Below, piece by piece: positions 44,493 to 56,686 of a stretch of DNA of 64,000 nucleotides (within the stretch, counting starts at the first letter, position 1; every line of letters starts with the position of its first letter). The notes beneath the pieces are model-generated. The model had not been told where the DNA came from and did no database searches. It was given only the letters and a program-made list of their open reading frames with translations. The translations under genes and the position numbers were made by a program. Origin of the DNA: Petunia secreta (lineage: Eukaryota > Streptophyta > Magnoliopsida > Solanales > Solanaceae). The DNA is taken from NCBI GenBank assembly GCA_029990175.1, contig JARKIP010000211.1, forward strand, positions 558,001 through 622,000, read 5' to 3'.

Positions 44493-46096
44493 CTAATTGC
44501 GTTGTTCAGGCCAGGAATTAGGGAATGTGGAACCAGCAACGTACTGCATGATGTTCATTCATGTTTGTCTTTAGCTTTAGGAGAAAGAATTTCTGGCATC
44601 TCTAAAGGGGATATGACCAAAGAGCAACTGGTCTTTAATTTTCGAACTTTCATTGTGGTCATCATGAATAAATGAAGATGTACCAATTTAGGGGATATGA
44701 TCAAAGAGCAACTGGTCTTTAACTTTCAAACCTCCATTGTAAATTTGTAATCATGAATGAAGATATAGGTACACCAATTTATTTTGTTTTTACTATTGAC
44801 TTAGTCTTCTCTTATTCCAGCTTGGTGTACTTTCAATATGATCAAAAACATCTTGCGGTATTATAATGATTACTCCCTCGGGTCTTTTTTACCTGTAAAA
44901 TTACTTGAATTTTTTGGTCCTACATATTTGTCACATTAAGAAGGCACAAGTGGTGTTCCTAATTCCTCCCGTATTTTACATTTACTTGATTCCATCACTT
45001 TTTCCAGTTGTAGATGTCAAATTAATAAGGATTTGTCTCCGTTAGAATCTTATAAACAACAGTATTTAGGATTTCAACCTGATGTACAATGTTTACTCGA
45101 GTATGGTTCTAAAAAGTTACTACTATTATCTTACTGCTCTCACTTAAAATTGATCGATCAAAGTGGTAAATAGAGAATATTTAAATTTCTATAGCACACA
45201 TCCATAAGAACAAAGAGCAACGCATATAGTCTAATGAACACTATTAAGGGAGTAGTAGTTTTTTTATGGGTGTACAAAAACCTTGAAGAAAACATAAAGA
45301 ACCAGATGGAGTTACTCAAGCTCAAACACTTTATTAATTATGATTTTAGAAATATCATTTTAACGCATTATCAACTATAAAAGAAGTTGATCAATATGCC
45401 AATAAGTTTCAAGAACTAAGAGATAAGTATTCGAAGTCACACAAAAAGTAGGTGTGATGATCTTGTTCTCCAAAACCTGTCATTTCTTTGAAACGAAAGA
45501 TGAAGGAAAAACAAACGTGAGTTATACTCTCTACATCAAAGAATGGTAGGTAATGAATGAGGTGTAACAAAATCATTTTGGATTTTTCATCTTATAGCGT
45601 GTCCGCCGATCATTAACCAATCTTCCTTTTTTTTTTCTCTCTCATATTATGCAGCTACATTTAACAAGTTAGTAATGTCGTATCAGGAGTCAAATCTTGC
45701 AAAAATAAAAAAGAATTCCTAGCAAGTAGGATAAATGATGCACCAAGTCAAGCTTGATAAATAATTACGAAACAAATCAAGTGATTATTAGCCTATTGAC
45801 ATCAAATATTTTGATTGCGATTGCGACTTATTTGTACATGGAAAATAGCTCAGCTACGGACTAGCATTAAAAGTTTTGCAAGGAATATATGTTTAGGCAG
45901 GGTTGCTAGCCTTTCCAATGAGATCTTAATCTCTAATGACGAATAATAAAATAGCTCTCTATTGCAATACATGTTTGTGATCAGTAATATAAATAGTTGT
46001 CAATCATTTTGATCCAACTCAATTTTTCAGATCATTCGTTCAATGAGTATTACTTTGTTGCCTGAATCCCCTCACCCTCTTTTACACTCTTATTTT
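44493..46096. other. Host flank between elements B and copia, with an 84-bp tandem duplication
   Basis: A/T-rich DNA with no gene. Units starting at 44607 and 44691 (ggggatatga(c/t)caaagagca) form a two-copy tandem repeat of about 84 bp. I searched here for the missing FLZ zinc-finger exon and did not find it. A TACTCCCT stretch near 44874 recalls a Stowaway end but lacks a matching partner. Confidence 0.55.
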
Positions 46097-46995
46097 TGTT
46101 GGGTTTAATGGAAGAATGTGAATGGGAAATGGGTAAAAAGTGAAAAGATTCCCTTTTGTAGGGAAATGCACTTTCTCCCACATTGGTAGAGGAAAAGAAT
46201 TTTGTTGGGTTTAAATAGAGATTTACTTCTCTTAGCTCTTAAAAGGGTTGAGAAGAAGGGAAGCCTCGCGCCGTCGTCGCTCGTCTCGGCTTCGGCTTCG
46301 GATTGATTGACTTAAATTTTTGGACCAACAAAACTAAAATATTAATTAATTAATATTTTATCCGAGCAGCTCCATTTGTGTAACGGGCAGCTGAAGTGAG
46401 TCAGCAACGGGCAGCTGAAGTGGTTCAGTACCCGGGCAGCTGAAGCAACATCAGCAGATTAGTTCCTCCACGTTTTACATTAAAGTCAGTCATGAAGTGG
46501 TAGATTAATTCCTCCACATTAAAGTCAGTCAGTAGTGGCAGATTAATTGCTTCACATTGAAGTCAGTCATTAGTGGACAATTAAGTCTCCCACGTTTTCT
46601 CATTAATCACCAGGTGTGTCTCTTCACCTGCCCTTGGATGTCTATATAAACTGATCATTTGTCAGTCCTTGATCACGACAGACAGACGACAGATAACATA
46701 GACTAAAGCTCTGAGATAGAGACTCCACAGAGACTCAAACTCGGACAGATAAGAGAAGTAACCTCGGACAGAGGATACACAATCTCGGGCAGAAGATAGA
46801 AACACTCGGGCAGAGAAAATCACTGACAGAAAGCATATCTCACCGCATCCCCTCCCTTTCTACATATTAAGTGAGTCGTGTGATTTGCTCCGTTCTTTGT
46901 GTTCGCCGTGTTCTAACCGTTTGAAGTGCCGCTACGGTAGAACTGTAATCCCGTTCCATCCTGGGAGAAATTAACCCGTGAACCTTGGGCATCGT
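46097..46995 (+). repeat. 5' LTR of the copia element (part matched by the 3' LTR)
   Basis: TATATAAA at 46643-46650 is the likely promoter. Upstream are three copies of a gggcagctgaag phrase (46385-46445) and three copies of a 'cacattaaagtcagtca'-type unit of about 45 bp (46468-46580), an enhancer-like repeat layout. The true LTR probably extends past 46995 because the 3' copy is cut off there. Confidence 0.8.
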
Positions 46996-47174
46996 GAGGG
47001 GGTTAGATTTCTTAAGGAGACACAAGCAACTTGTGGGCTCGGGATCGTCCTATACTAACAGATTATTTGCTGCAGGTTTTTGTATCTTCAATTTATTTCA
47101 AGTGCAGGAACAAGAAGCTTAAGAAATCTATTGATATTTATTTTCTGCGCTTAAATAAATATTGTTTAAGGAGA

Positions 47175-47385
47175 CTGGTTAAGGAGACTAAAACCTTTGT
47201 GGTTTTCTGCTCCTATACTGCATATTAATCTGCTCGGGGAGACTAAAACCTTTGTGATTTTTCTGCTCCTGTACTGCATATTACTCTGTTTGTGGGGATT
47301 AAAATCTTTGTGGTTTATCTACTCCTAATTACTGTGAAATAATCTGTTTGTGGAGACTAAAAGCCTTCGTGGTTTTTCTACTCCA
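47175..47385 (+). repeat. Four-copy tandem repeat of about 57 bp ahead of gag
   Basis: Each copy starts gg(a/g)gA(c/t)TAAAA and continues with (c/t)TTTGTGGTTTttCTgCTCC, at about 47182, 47238, 47296 and 47353. The copies are diverged. They lie in the transcribed leader, or in the part of the LTR whose 3' partner is lost. Confidence 0.75.
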
Positions 47386-47436
47386 ATTTTTTAAACAGTT
47401 TATTGATATTGTTTCTGTCCGTGTTATCTTCTAGAG

Positions 47437-50400
47437 ATGACAAACGGAGCGGATCCAACTGTCCCTGTTGGGAGTACTAATGCTACCACAGTTTCTGGTG
47501 CTGCTGGGCCTAGCCGTGCTGCTGCAACGGTTATGCCACCTGCAGAGAAACCGGGGAAGTTTTCTGGTGTGGACTTCAAGAGATGGCAGCAAAAGATGTT
47601 CTTTTATCTGACCACCTTAAGCCTGCAAAGGTTTATTAAGGAGGATGCTCCTGTTCTGACTGAAGAAACACCTGAAAACGAACGCTTCCTCGTGATTGAG
47701 GCTTGGACTCATTCTGACTTCCTATGCAAGAATTATATTCTAAGTGGCTTGTAAGATGACTTGTACAACGTTTATAGTAACGTTGAAACGTCTAAGAAAC
47801 TGTGGAATGCGTTGGAAAAGAAGTATAAGACTGAAGACGCTGGACTAAAGAAATTTGTGGCTGCCAAATTTCTGGATTATAAAATGGTGGACAACAAATC
47901 TGTTGTGTCCCAAGTTCAAGAACTTCAAAGTCATTATACATGATCTCCTTGCTGAAGGTTTAATCCTGATTAATACTTATGTTGAAAGGATTAAGCATAT
48001 TGTTGCTAACAAACTTTTCTTTGAAGGTTTGGTGATCAACGAGGCGTTTCAAGTTGCAGCCATGATTGAAAAGTTACCTCCTTTGTGGAAGGACTTTAAA
48101 AATTACTTGAAACACAAGCGCAAGGAGATGACCCTTGAAGATTTGATTGTTCGCTTAAGGATTGAAGAGGACAACAAATCAGCTGAAAAGAAGGCTCGTG
48201 GAAATGCTACAATAGCGGGAGCAAATATTGTTGAGCATAATCCAAATAAGAGGAAGAAGCCTTCTGGAGGGAAGACCAACCCTACCAAGAAAAGGTTCAA
48301 GGGGAATTGCTACAATTGTGGCAAGAGTGGACATAAGTCAGCAGACTGTCGTAATGCAAAGAAGGACAGGAAAAAGGAAAAAGGTCAAGCAAACATGGTT
48401 GAAGACTATAAATTGTCTCAAGGAGTGCAAGACATTGATCTGTGCGCTATGATTTCTAAATGCAACTTAGTTGGAAATCCTAAAGAGTGGTGGATTGATT
48501 CAGGAGCCACCCGCCATGTTTGTGCTGTGAAAGAAGCCTTTGCTTCATATGCTCCCGCTGGACCTGATGAGGCGCTCTCTATGGGCAATTCTGCATTGGC
48601 GAAAATTGAGGGATATGGAAAGGTATTCCTCAAGATGACGTTTGGCAAGGTTGTGACTCTGAACAATGTTCTTCACGTTCCTGAAATAAGGAAGAACTTG
48701 GTGTCAACTGCACTTCTCGTTAAAAATGGGTTTAAGTGTGTGTTTGTCTCTGACAAGGTTGTAACAACTAAGAATGAGCTGTATGTAGGAAAAGGATACC
48801 TGACTGAGGGTCTTTTCAAACTCAATGTAATGGTCATTGACAATATGAATAAAACTGCAGCTTCTTGTTATTTACTTGAGTCAAATAATTTATGGCATTC
48901 TCGTTTGGGACATGTCAATTATAAAACCTTGCGGAAAATGATCAATCTGGAAGTATTGCCTAAATTTGATTGCGAGAAGTCAAAATGTCAAATATGTGTT
49001 GAGTCTAAATATATGAAACACCCTTACAAGTCAATTGAAAGGGATTCGGAACCATTAGACTTAATTCATACGGACATTTGTGACATGAAGTCAATACCAT
49101 CTCGCGGTGGAAAGAAGTATTTCATAACTTTTATTGACGATAGCACTCGTTACTGCTATGTTTATTTACTTAGTAGTAAAGATGAGGCAATTGACGCATT
49201 CAAGCAATACAAGAATGAAGTTGAAACACAACTTACCAAAAAGATCAAAATGATAAGAAGTGATAGGGGTGGAGAATATGAATCTCTTTTTGAACAAGTG
49301 TGTTTGGAATATGGCATTATTCATCAAACAACTGCCCCCTACACGCCTCAATCTAATGGGATTGCGGAAAGGAAAAATCGATCCTTAAAGGAGATGATGA
49401 ATGCCTTGTCGATAAGTTCGGGTCTACCCCAGAACTTGTGGGGGGAAGCCTTATTCACGGCTAATCAAATACTCAATCGAGTTCCCCATAGCAAAACACT
49501 GTCCATTCCTTATGAAAAGTGGAAAGGAAGGAAGCCCAACTTGAATTACTTCAAAGTGTGGGGGTGTTTGGCAAAAGTGCAAGTTCCAAAACCCAAAAGG
49601 GTTAAGATTGGACCGAAAACAGTTGATTGTATTTTCATTGGATATGCTATAAACAGTAAAGCATATCGGTTTCTGGTTCATAAATCAGAAAATCCCGACA
49701 TTCATGTTAATACGGTGATGAAATCAGACAGTGCTGAATTCTTTGAAACTATATATCCGTATAAGAAGGAATATGAGTCAGTTGGTGAAAGATCCAAACG
49801 ACCTCGGGAAGGAACCAAAGGAAAATCACCAAATTAGGAAGAACCAAGACGAAGCAAGCGTCAAAGAACTTCTACTTCGTTTGGAGATGACTTTGTCACT
49901 TTCCTGTTGGAAAATGAGCCTCGGACGTTTAAAGAAGCAATGTCTTCTTCGGACTCTCCGTTTTGGAAGGAGGCAGTCAATAGTGAAATAGAATCTATTT
50001 TGAGCAACCATACTTGGGAGTTGGTTGATCTTCCTCCTGGAAACAAACCATTAGGTTCTAAGTGGATTTTCAAAAGGAAAATAAAAGCTGATGGCACTAT
50101 TGACAAGTACAAGGCAAGGCTTGTTGTTAAAGGCTATAGACAACAAGAAGGTCTTGACTACTTTGACACATACTCGCCGGTAACCAGAATTACATCCATT
50201 CGCATGTTAATAGCGTTAGCCGCCGTGTATAGTCTGGAAATCCATCAAATGGACGTTAAGACAGCGTTCTTAAACGGGGATTTGGAGGAAGAAATTTACA
50301 TGGAACAACCTGAAGGGTTCGTGGTTCCAGGTAAAGAAAAGATGGTGTGTAAACTTGTTAAGTCGCTTTATGGACTAAAACAAGCACCTAAACAATGGCA

Positions 50401-51481
50401 TGCGAAATTTGATCATACAATATTGTCAAATGGCTTTAAAATTAACGAGTGTGACAAATGTGTCTACATTAAGAACACTCATAACTTTATAGTCATTGTT
50501 TGCTTGTATGTGGACGACATGTTGATAATGAGCAATAATATTGCCAATATAAATGCTACGAAACGCATGTTGACTAGCAAATTTGATATGAAAGACTTAG
50601 GAGTTGCGGACTTAATTCTGGGTGTTAAGATCCATAGAACTCCTCAAGGTCTGGCGTTGTCTCAAACTCACTACATCAATAGTGTTCTTGAAAAATTTAA
50701 ATATTTGGATTTTAAAGTTTCAAAGACTCCTATTGATGTAAACCTTGCTCTTAAGAAGAACAAAGGTCAAAGCACGTCGCAACGGGATTATGCACGTGTG
50801 TTGGGAAGTTTGATGTACGTCATGAATTGTACTCGACCAGATATAGCTTGTGCTATAAGTAAACTAAGTCGATACACGAGTAATCCTAATCAGACCCATT
50901 GGATGGCAATGAAACGTGTTTTGGGGTATTTAAAATACACTCAAGCCTTTGCATTGCATTATAACAAGTATCCTGCAGTCATTGAAGGATATTGTGATGC
51001 CAATTGGATCACCGACACAACTGATTCTAAGTCCACAAGTGGATATATTTTCGCACTTGGTGGAGGAGCGGTGTCTTGGAAATCGTCCAAGCAAACGTGT
51101 ATTGCCCGCTCTACTATGGAAGCTGAATTCATAGCCTTAGATAAAGCCGGTGAAGAAGCTGAATGGCTTCGGAACTTTTTGGAAGACATTCCGTTCTGGC
51201 CTAAACCGTTGACACCAATTTGTATACATTGTGATAGTCAATCGGCTATAGGAAGAGCGAGGAATGTCATGTATAACGGTAAGAATCGTCACATACGACG
51301 AAGGCATAAAACCGTTAGGGACCTACTCTCTAGAGGAATTATCACCATTGATTACGTGAAATCAAGGGATAATGTGGCGGATCCACTTACAAAAGGCCTA
51401 ACTAGAGAGGGGGTTGAATGTTCATCGAAGGGAATGGGACTATGGCCAAGGACAAGTCATCACGGCGGCAACTCTACCTAG
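47437..51481 (+). pseudogene. Gag-pol of the copia element, inactivated
   Basis: Starts MTNGADPTVPVG. Gag contains FSGVDFKRWQQKM and KLWNALEKKYKTED. A zinc knuckle CYNCGKSGHKSADC, protease WWIDSGATRHVC, the integrase region (WHSRLGH, DRGGEYES, PQSNGIAERKN), RT (YVDDMLIMS) and RNase H (GYCDANWITD, TMEAEFIAL) follow in copia order. Lesions: TAA at 47752-47754, an extra A in the AAA at 47927-47929 that shifts the frame, and TAG at 49835-49837 between integrase and RT. The rest is open, so inactivation is fairly recent. A 69-bp in-frame segment in gag near 47960-48030 looks like an insertion bounded by tgaaggttt repeats. Confidence 0.88.
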
Positions 51482-52038
51482 GAGACTGGAGATCCCAAGA
51501 ACTAGGTTCAAGGAGAATACAAAGTTGTGTATGACGGTCCAACATTGTCAATTAAATGATTGGTCCATTCTCGTGATGAGACAATGTTCAAGTACCAAGG
51601 ATAAAATGCTAGAGGCATTTTTTAATGATTATCTAAGTTTGATATTGTGGTTATCAAACAGTGTATATCTATAGGATTACATGTTTAGAAATCACCTATG
51701 TAAGTGTGAAGTGGAAGCCGCTTCAAGGAGAATTCTGTTGGCCAAATTCTTTAAGCACTTATGAAACCAGGCGGTGTTCATGGCTGAAACGAGCACAACA
51801 GTGAGAACCAAAGACGGTTAAGGGTTAGTGGTGTGACTTACGTTGTCTAGGTATACACCAAAGTTCGACGGTTCAAAGATATCAAATCTACCGATTGATC
51901 GAGTATATCCAATGTATGTTCACTACGGAAAGTTCAAAGGGAAACCTACTTATCCAGATGCGACTAATTCTTTCTTGCAAATCACACAAGTCTGTCATGC
52001 ATATGTCCATTCAGCCATTCCCCATTCATGTGGGGGAT

Positions 52039-53050
52039 TGTTGGGTTTAATGGAAGAATGTGAATGGGAAATGGGTAAAAAGTGAAAAGATTCCCTTTTG
52101 TAGGGAAAGGTTCCCTTTTGTAGGGAAATGCACTTTCTCCCACATTGGTAGAGGAAAAGAATTTTGTTGGGTTTAAATAGAGATTTACTTCTCTTAGCTC
52201 TTAAAAGGGTTGAGAAGAAGGGAAGCCTCGCGCCGTCGTCGTCGCTCGTCTCGGCTTCGGCTTCGGATTCGGATTCGGATTCGGATTCGGATTCGGATTC
52301 GGATTCGGATTTGGATTTGGATTTGGATTTGGTCAATTGATATGATTGATTGACTTAAATTTTTGGACCAACAAAACTAAAATATTAATTAATTAATATT
52401 TTATCCGGGCAGCTCCGTTTGTGTAACGGGCAGCTGAAGTGAGTCAGCAACGGGCAGCTGAAGTGGTTCAGTACCCGGGCAGCTGAAGCAACATCAGCAG
52501 ATTAGTTCCTCCACGTTTCCCTCCACGTTTTACATTAAAGTCAGTCATGAAGTGGTAGATTAATTCCTCCACATTAAAGTCAGTCAGTAGTGGCAGATTA
52601 ATTGCTTCACATTGAAGTCAGTCATTAGTGGACAATTAAGTCTCCCACGTTTTCTCATTAATCACCAGGTGTGTCTCTTCACCTGCCCTTGGATGTCTAT
52701 ATAAAATGATCATTTTTCAGTCCTTGATCACGACAGACAGACGACAGATAACATAGACTAAAGCTCTGAGATAGAGACTCCACAGAGACTCAAACTCGGA
52801 CAGATAAGAGAAGTAACCTCGGACAGAGGATACACAATCTCGGGCAGAAGATAGAAACACTCGGGCAGAGAAAATCACTGACAGAAAGCATATCTCACCG
52901 CATCCCCTCCCTTTCTGCATATTAAGTGAGTCGTGCGATTTGCTCCGTTCTTTGTGTTCGCCGTGTTCTAACCGTTTGAAGTGCCGCTACGGTAGAACTG
53001 TAATCCCGTTCCATCCTGGGAGAAATTAACCCGTGAACCTTGGGCATCGT
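52039..53050 (+). repeat. 3' LTR of the copia element, truncated
   Basis: Matches the 5' LTR to within a few substitutions but has short duplications (tcccttttgtaggg, ctccacgttt) and a hexanucleotide expansion at 52247-52336. It stops at ...gcatcgt, where a TGTAATCACC LTR end begins. Confidence 0.88.
52247..52336 (+). repeat. (TTCGGA)n/(TTTGGA)n hexanucleotide expansion
   Basis: Around a dozen units of cggctt, ggattc and then ggattt. The 5' LTR of the same element has only about three units at this point, so the expansion happened during or after insertion. The antisense SESESE-type frame here is a by-product. Confidence 0.9.
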
Positions 53051-56000
53051 TGTAATCACCTAATTTTGGCACAAAAATTCAATAAATTGCTCAAAATAGT
53101 CGTATCGATTTCGTAGGATATTTGCTTAATTTTCCTAGATTTTGTACTTAATTTTTAGCAAGTTTCTAATTTTGTTTAAAATATACGAAAAATAGATTTG
53201 GTGTGATTAATTGTGTGCATGATGTTTTCACTTAATTGATTAAATGTGTAGGATTTAATCTAGTTTGGTTATTTAATTAAAGGCCATTAAGAAAATTCAG
53301 AAAAAGAGAAGGTGGTTCGGCCCAATCCAAGACTCTAACCCGCCCACATCTCAAAGCCCATCCATATCTCAACCTTTAATCCACGCCATTGGATCAATTT
53401 AATCCAACGGTTCTACTTGACCCATCACTTTTAATCCACACCCTTTCATTTCTCCTCATTCACACAAACAAGTCAACGAGACAAAAGACATGCTGCACAG
53501 TTTTCTCCTCACCGAATTCCACCGCGGGACCTCCGCCAGCAGCCACCGGTTTTATCTTTCCGGCCAAAATTTAACACTCTCAGACTCGCCTTGACCCCCC
53601 CATTCCCGATCCAGGCTTGGTTTCTTCAAATTCTCATTGGATCGGCATAAAACGAAGCTCAAAATTCGGCCTAAACCCTAACTCCGGCGATTTTCGCTCT
53701 TTTTCGGTAAGTTTTTAGCTCTTCTTCTTACGTTCACCCTTCTCTTGACTTCCCATACCCCTTTCTCCCAAAATCATTTTTTTTCTTTCCTACCCGTTTC
53801 CCTTTCCCGTTTACTGATTGTTGTTTCTTTTCTTTCTTCTTCTTCTCATTTTCTCTTTCGTTTTGATTATGGGAGTTTTGTTTGGGTATTGGCGTGTGGT
53901 GATGATATTGTGGAGGGGCTGTTTTGGTTTTTGAACGGAGGGGGGCTGCTACGATTTGTGTAAGGGTTGCGATGGGAGGTGTGGTTGATTATGGTTATTG
54001 GTGTGTGTAATGTTTGATTAACGGAGCTTGGCTAGGCAGTGGTGATCTGTTGCTAGCGTAACAGTAATGGCGAGGCAGCGAGCATAGCAGGGAGGCTGTG
54101 TTTGATTGATGAAACAGTGGCATTTCAACAGAGTTGCGATAGTGGTACAATAGTTGGTAGCACGACATCGTCAATGACAAAGCAGGGATTTGATTTGCGA
54201 GGCAGTGGCATTCGAGTTGATGCAGCAAGGCTCGATGGCGTATAGCTGAAGCATGTAGCGACACAGCTTTGGGATCGATGGCGATTATAGCTGATTCGAG
54301 GGCAGCAGCATAGGGGCGCTGCGACAGCTTGGTTGCAGAAAGCTTGGCAACCGGTTAGACAGTTTGTGCTTGTTTCTCCTCACCTTTCTTTTTGTAAACC
54401 ATTCATATTAGGAGTTAAAGTGGTATTGTTTATATTGTTAGTTATGTAAATGTGTTGACTATTGGTTTGAGAAAAAGTATCACGTCTGTTCACTCACAAT
54501 TTGGAAATGAAATAGGTTCACTGTCCAATGTTCTTTGCCTGAACTCATGTCTAAATTCTTGCCTAGCCAGTGTTATCATCAGTATGTGTGTGTGTGTGTG
54601 TCATCTGAATTGGAATCCTAAGCCTGGCTTGAGTATATGTGTTTTATCAGTTGTAAAGCATGCCCCTTTGACTAATTTTGTGATTTAGATGTGGCCAGTA
54701 GATTAAAGTGATTTCAATTAGTAGTCTTGATAAATTAGCTTGAGGTTTACATTGTATGGGCTATTAGATGACATGAAATTTTTCATTTCTGCTTGAAGAA
54801 TAAATGTAAACGTGTCTGATTAAGTTCTATTTTAGTTTGGTGTTTAGAAAACTAGAATTGAAGCTGGAATTTTGTTAGCTAGAAATTGGAGTCCGTAGGG
54901 GTCAGTGTGACCTCATTTTGGACTTAAGTTGGGTTTGAACTCAACTCATGGAATGTGTTTTAAGTCAAATAGTTAGTGTTGGGCTGGGAGCTGAGACTAG
55001 AGTTAGTTTAGTGAGTCATTTGGGGGCTAAGTGAAATCTGAATTCTTAAAAGGAGAGGGAAAATAGTCAAAGAAAGTACATAAGGGCAGCTGAAAAATAG
55101 GCTTTTCTGCCATAGTTTTGTTGTTTAGTATGGTGGGAATGCATGCCAAAAGTGCTTTTCTGAAGGGTAAAAGCAATTGGCACATGGGTTGTACTTTTAC
55201 CCCAACTTTTCACCTATTTCCTTGCCTATTTAAGAGGGTTTTTACCCTTTCATTTAAAAAAGGATCAGATCTGAACATAGGGAGTTTCCTCTTAGAAAGA
55301 AAGAGTGAAAAACAGAAAGAAAGAAAGAGTGAAAAACAGAAAGAAAGAAAGAAGAGTGAAAAACAGAGAGAAGTAGAGGGGAAAAGTACTGAGGCAAGTG
55401 TAAAAGAGATAGAGTGCAAGGAAACCTTAAAAGGAAAATATAATGAGGTAGAAAGTGTTAAATGGTTTCCTAAGTTGCTGCTGTTGCTGTTGTTTTTGGT
55501 GTACCACTTGCTGGACTAAAATCTCGGGCCTAGCTTGTATCTTCACGTCATTGATGGGAAATCTTCCTAGTAGGTAAGCTTTCCAACTTTGTATTAATTT
55601 TTTGCTATGTAATGATGTATGAAGCAGCCTGTTAAAGGCTTAAAAGAACTCTTTGGTTTACTTGTGTTTGTATGATGTATGTTTCTACTCACCTTCATAA
55701 ATAAAATATATCAAAGGTTGAACTTTTAAGTCATGTATACATTTCCGAGATTAATTCGTGCATCTTAAAATGGGATAGTTGTTTTAATAACATATCTATT
55801 TAAAAAATAGCCATGTATAATTTACCAGATCCGAAGTAAATGTGAACAACTTGATAAATTGTGACAAAAACTAAAGACTAGGCAGAACAAGACGCGAGAA
55901 GTAAACACCCAAATGTGAATGAGTAGGCAAGTTAGGATATTTCAGAAAATGTAGGTCGTGAGTGGCCATTATAATTTTGTACAATAGTCCACTGTTTCCT

Positions 56001-56665
56001 TTTCTTTCCAAAGTTAAAATATAGATTCCTTTTCTTTCCAAAGTTAAAGTATAGATTAACTTGTAGTAGCTCATTTTATTTTAAAAGATAAACGTGAATC
56101 GCAATCATGATTAGGCAGAATATTAAGAAATGACATTTGATTAGGCAATTTTAAGTAGGCCGAAACAAGTTTAAAATAATAACCATGTGTTCGCATTGAA
56201 ACTCATATATAACTCATATTAAGTCAAGAGATTTCGAACGGGTGAAGTACCTGCGCGATTTAATTGATTTAAGTCGAAAGATTTCGAACGAGTGAAGTTC
56301 TCGCGCGATTATATTCGATTGGAGTTCAATTGTCAAACAATAAAAGGTAAGAACAAATTGAAGCGTAATAAGATCAAGGCAAAATATAAGAAACAAGTTC
56401 AAAGAGTCGAAATGCGTCAATAAAAGCAACTGTGCTTGGCACAGGACTCGAGGGTGCCTAACACCTTCCCGCGAGTCAACCGAGATCCTTACCCGGAACT
56501 CTGACGCAGACCATTTACGAGTCATAGGTGTTCTAGGTACACCACTTTGGTGCCTTGACACACCTTTAACTTGTCATGTGGCGACTCCGAAAATCTCAAT
56601 AATTTTGTACCTTTAACCACCTAAGTCACAACCTTTATTTATTTTAGTAAAAAAGGGTCGTGACA
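53051..56665 (+). repeat. 5' LTR of the Ogre-like element, 3.6 kb
   Basis: Bounded by TGTAATCACC and GGTCGTGACA. A likely promoter is TATTTAAG near 55228, followed by a purine-rich stretch with about three copies of a gaaagaaagagtgaaaaaca unit (55296-55370). A (TG)n run lies near 54589. Short reading frames within are not conserved genes. The five bases before it, ATCGT, should be the target duplication; the right partner is outside the window. Confidence 0.8.
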
Positions 56666-56668
56666 GCT

Positions 56669-56686
56669 TGGCGACTCCGCTGGGGA
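56669..56686 (+). promoter_or_regulatory. Primer binding site of the Ogre-like element
   Basis: TGGCGACTCCGCTGGGGA begins three bases after the LTR end. It differs from the TGGCGCCGTCTGTGGGGA site of elements A and B, indicating a different primer tRNA (tRNA-Arg as recalled for Ogre). Confidence 0.75.

Larger units (their letters stand above)
46097..53050 (+). mobile_element. Ty1/copia LTR retrotransposon, disabled, 3' LTR truncated by the Ogre-like element
   Basis: Begins TGTTGGGTTTAATGG. The same sequence recurs at 52039 after a GTGGGGGAT purine tract and runs to 53050, where the LTR of the next element starts. The domain order protease, integrase, RT, RNase H is that of Ty1/copia. gag-pol has two stops and one frameshift. 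I could not find the usual TGGTATCAGAGC initiator-Met primer site after the 5' LTR, so the LTR's right edge and primer are unresolved. The remainder of the 3' LTR should lie beyond the Ogre-like insertion, outside the window. Confidence 0.88.

Noticed and set aside
44874..45260. TACTCCCT...AGGGAGTA as a third Stowaway MITE
   Set aside because: Only about eight bases are inverted and the expected longer terminal match is absent.
47927..47929. Programmed frameshift in the copia gag
   Set aside because: Copia elements normally use one frame, two further stops show general decay, and the site is a plain one-base insertion in an A run.
33652..51481. Integrated plant pararetrovirus
   Set aside because: All RT regions are accompanied by integrase, LTRs and Ty1- or Ty3-type domain order; no movement-protein or coat-protein region of that virus type is seen.
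51995..52336. Antisense frame with a Lys-Ser/Ser-Glu repeat
   Set aside because: Product of the hexanucleotide expansion in the copia 3' LTR; absent from the 5' LTR.
53745..55519. Small frames (including the Glu/Lys-rich one near 55300) as host genes
   Set aside because: They lie inside the 3.6-kb LTR of the Ogre-like element and in low-complexity purine repeats.
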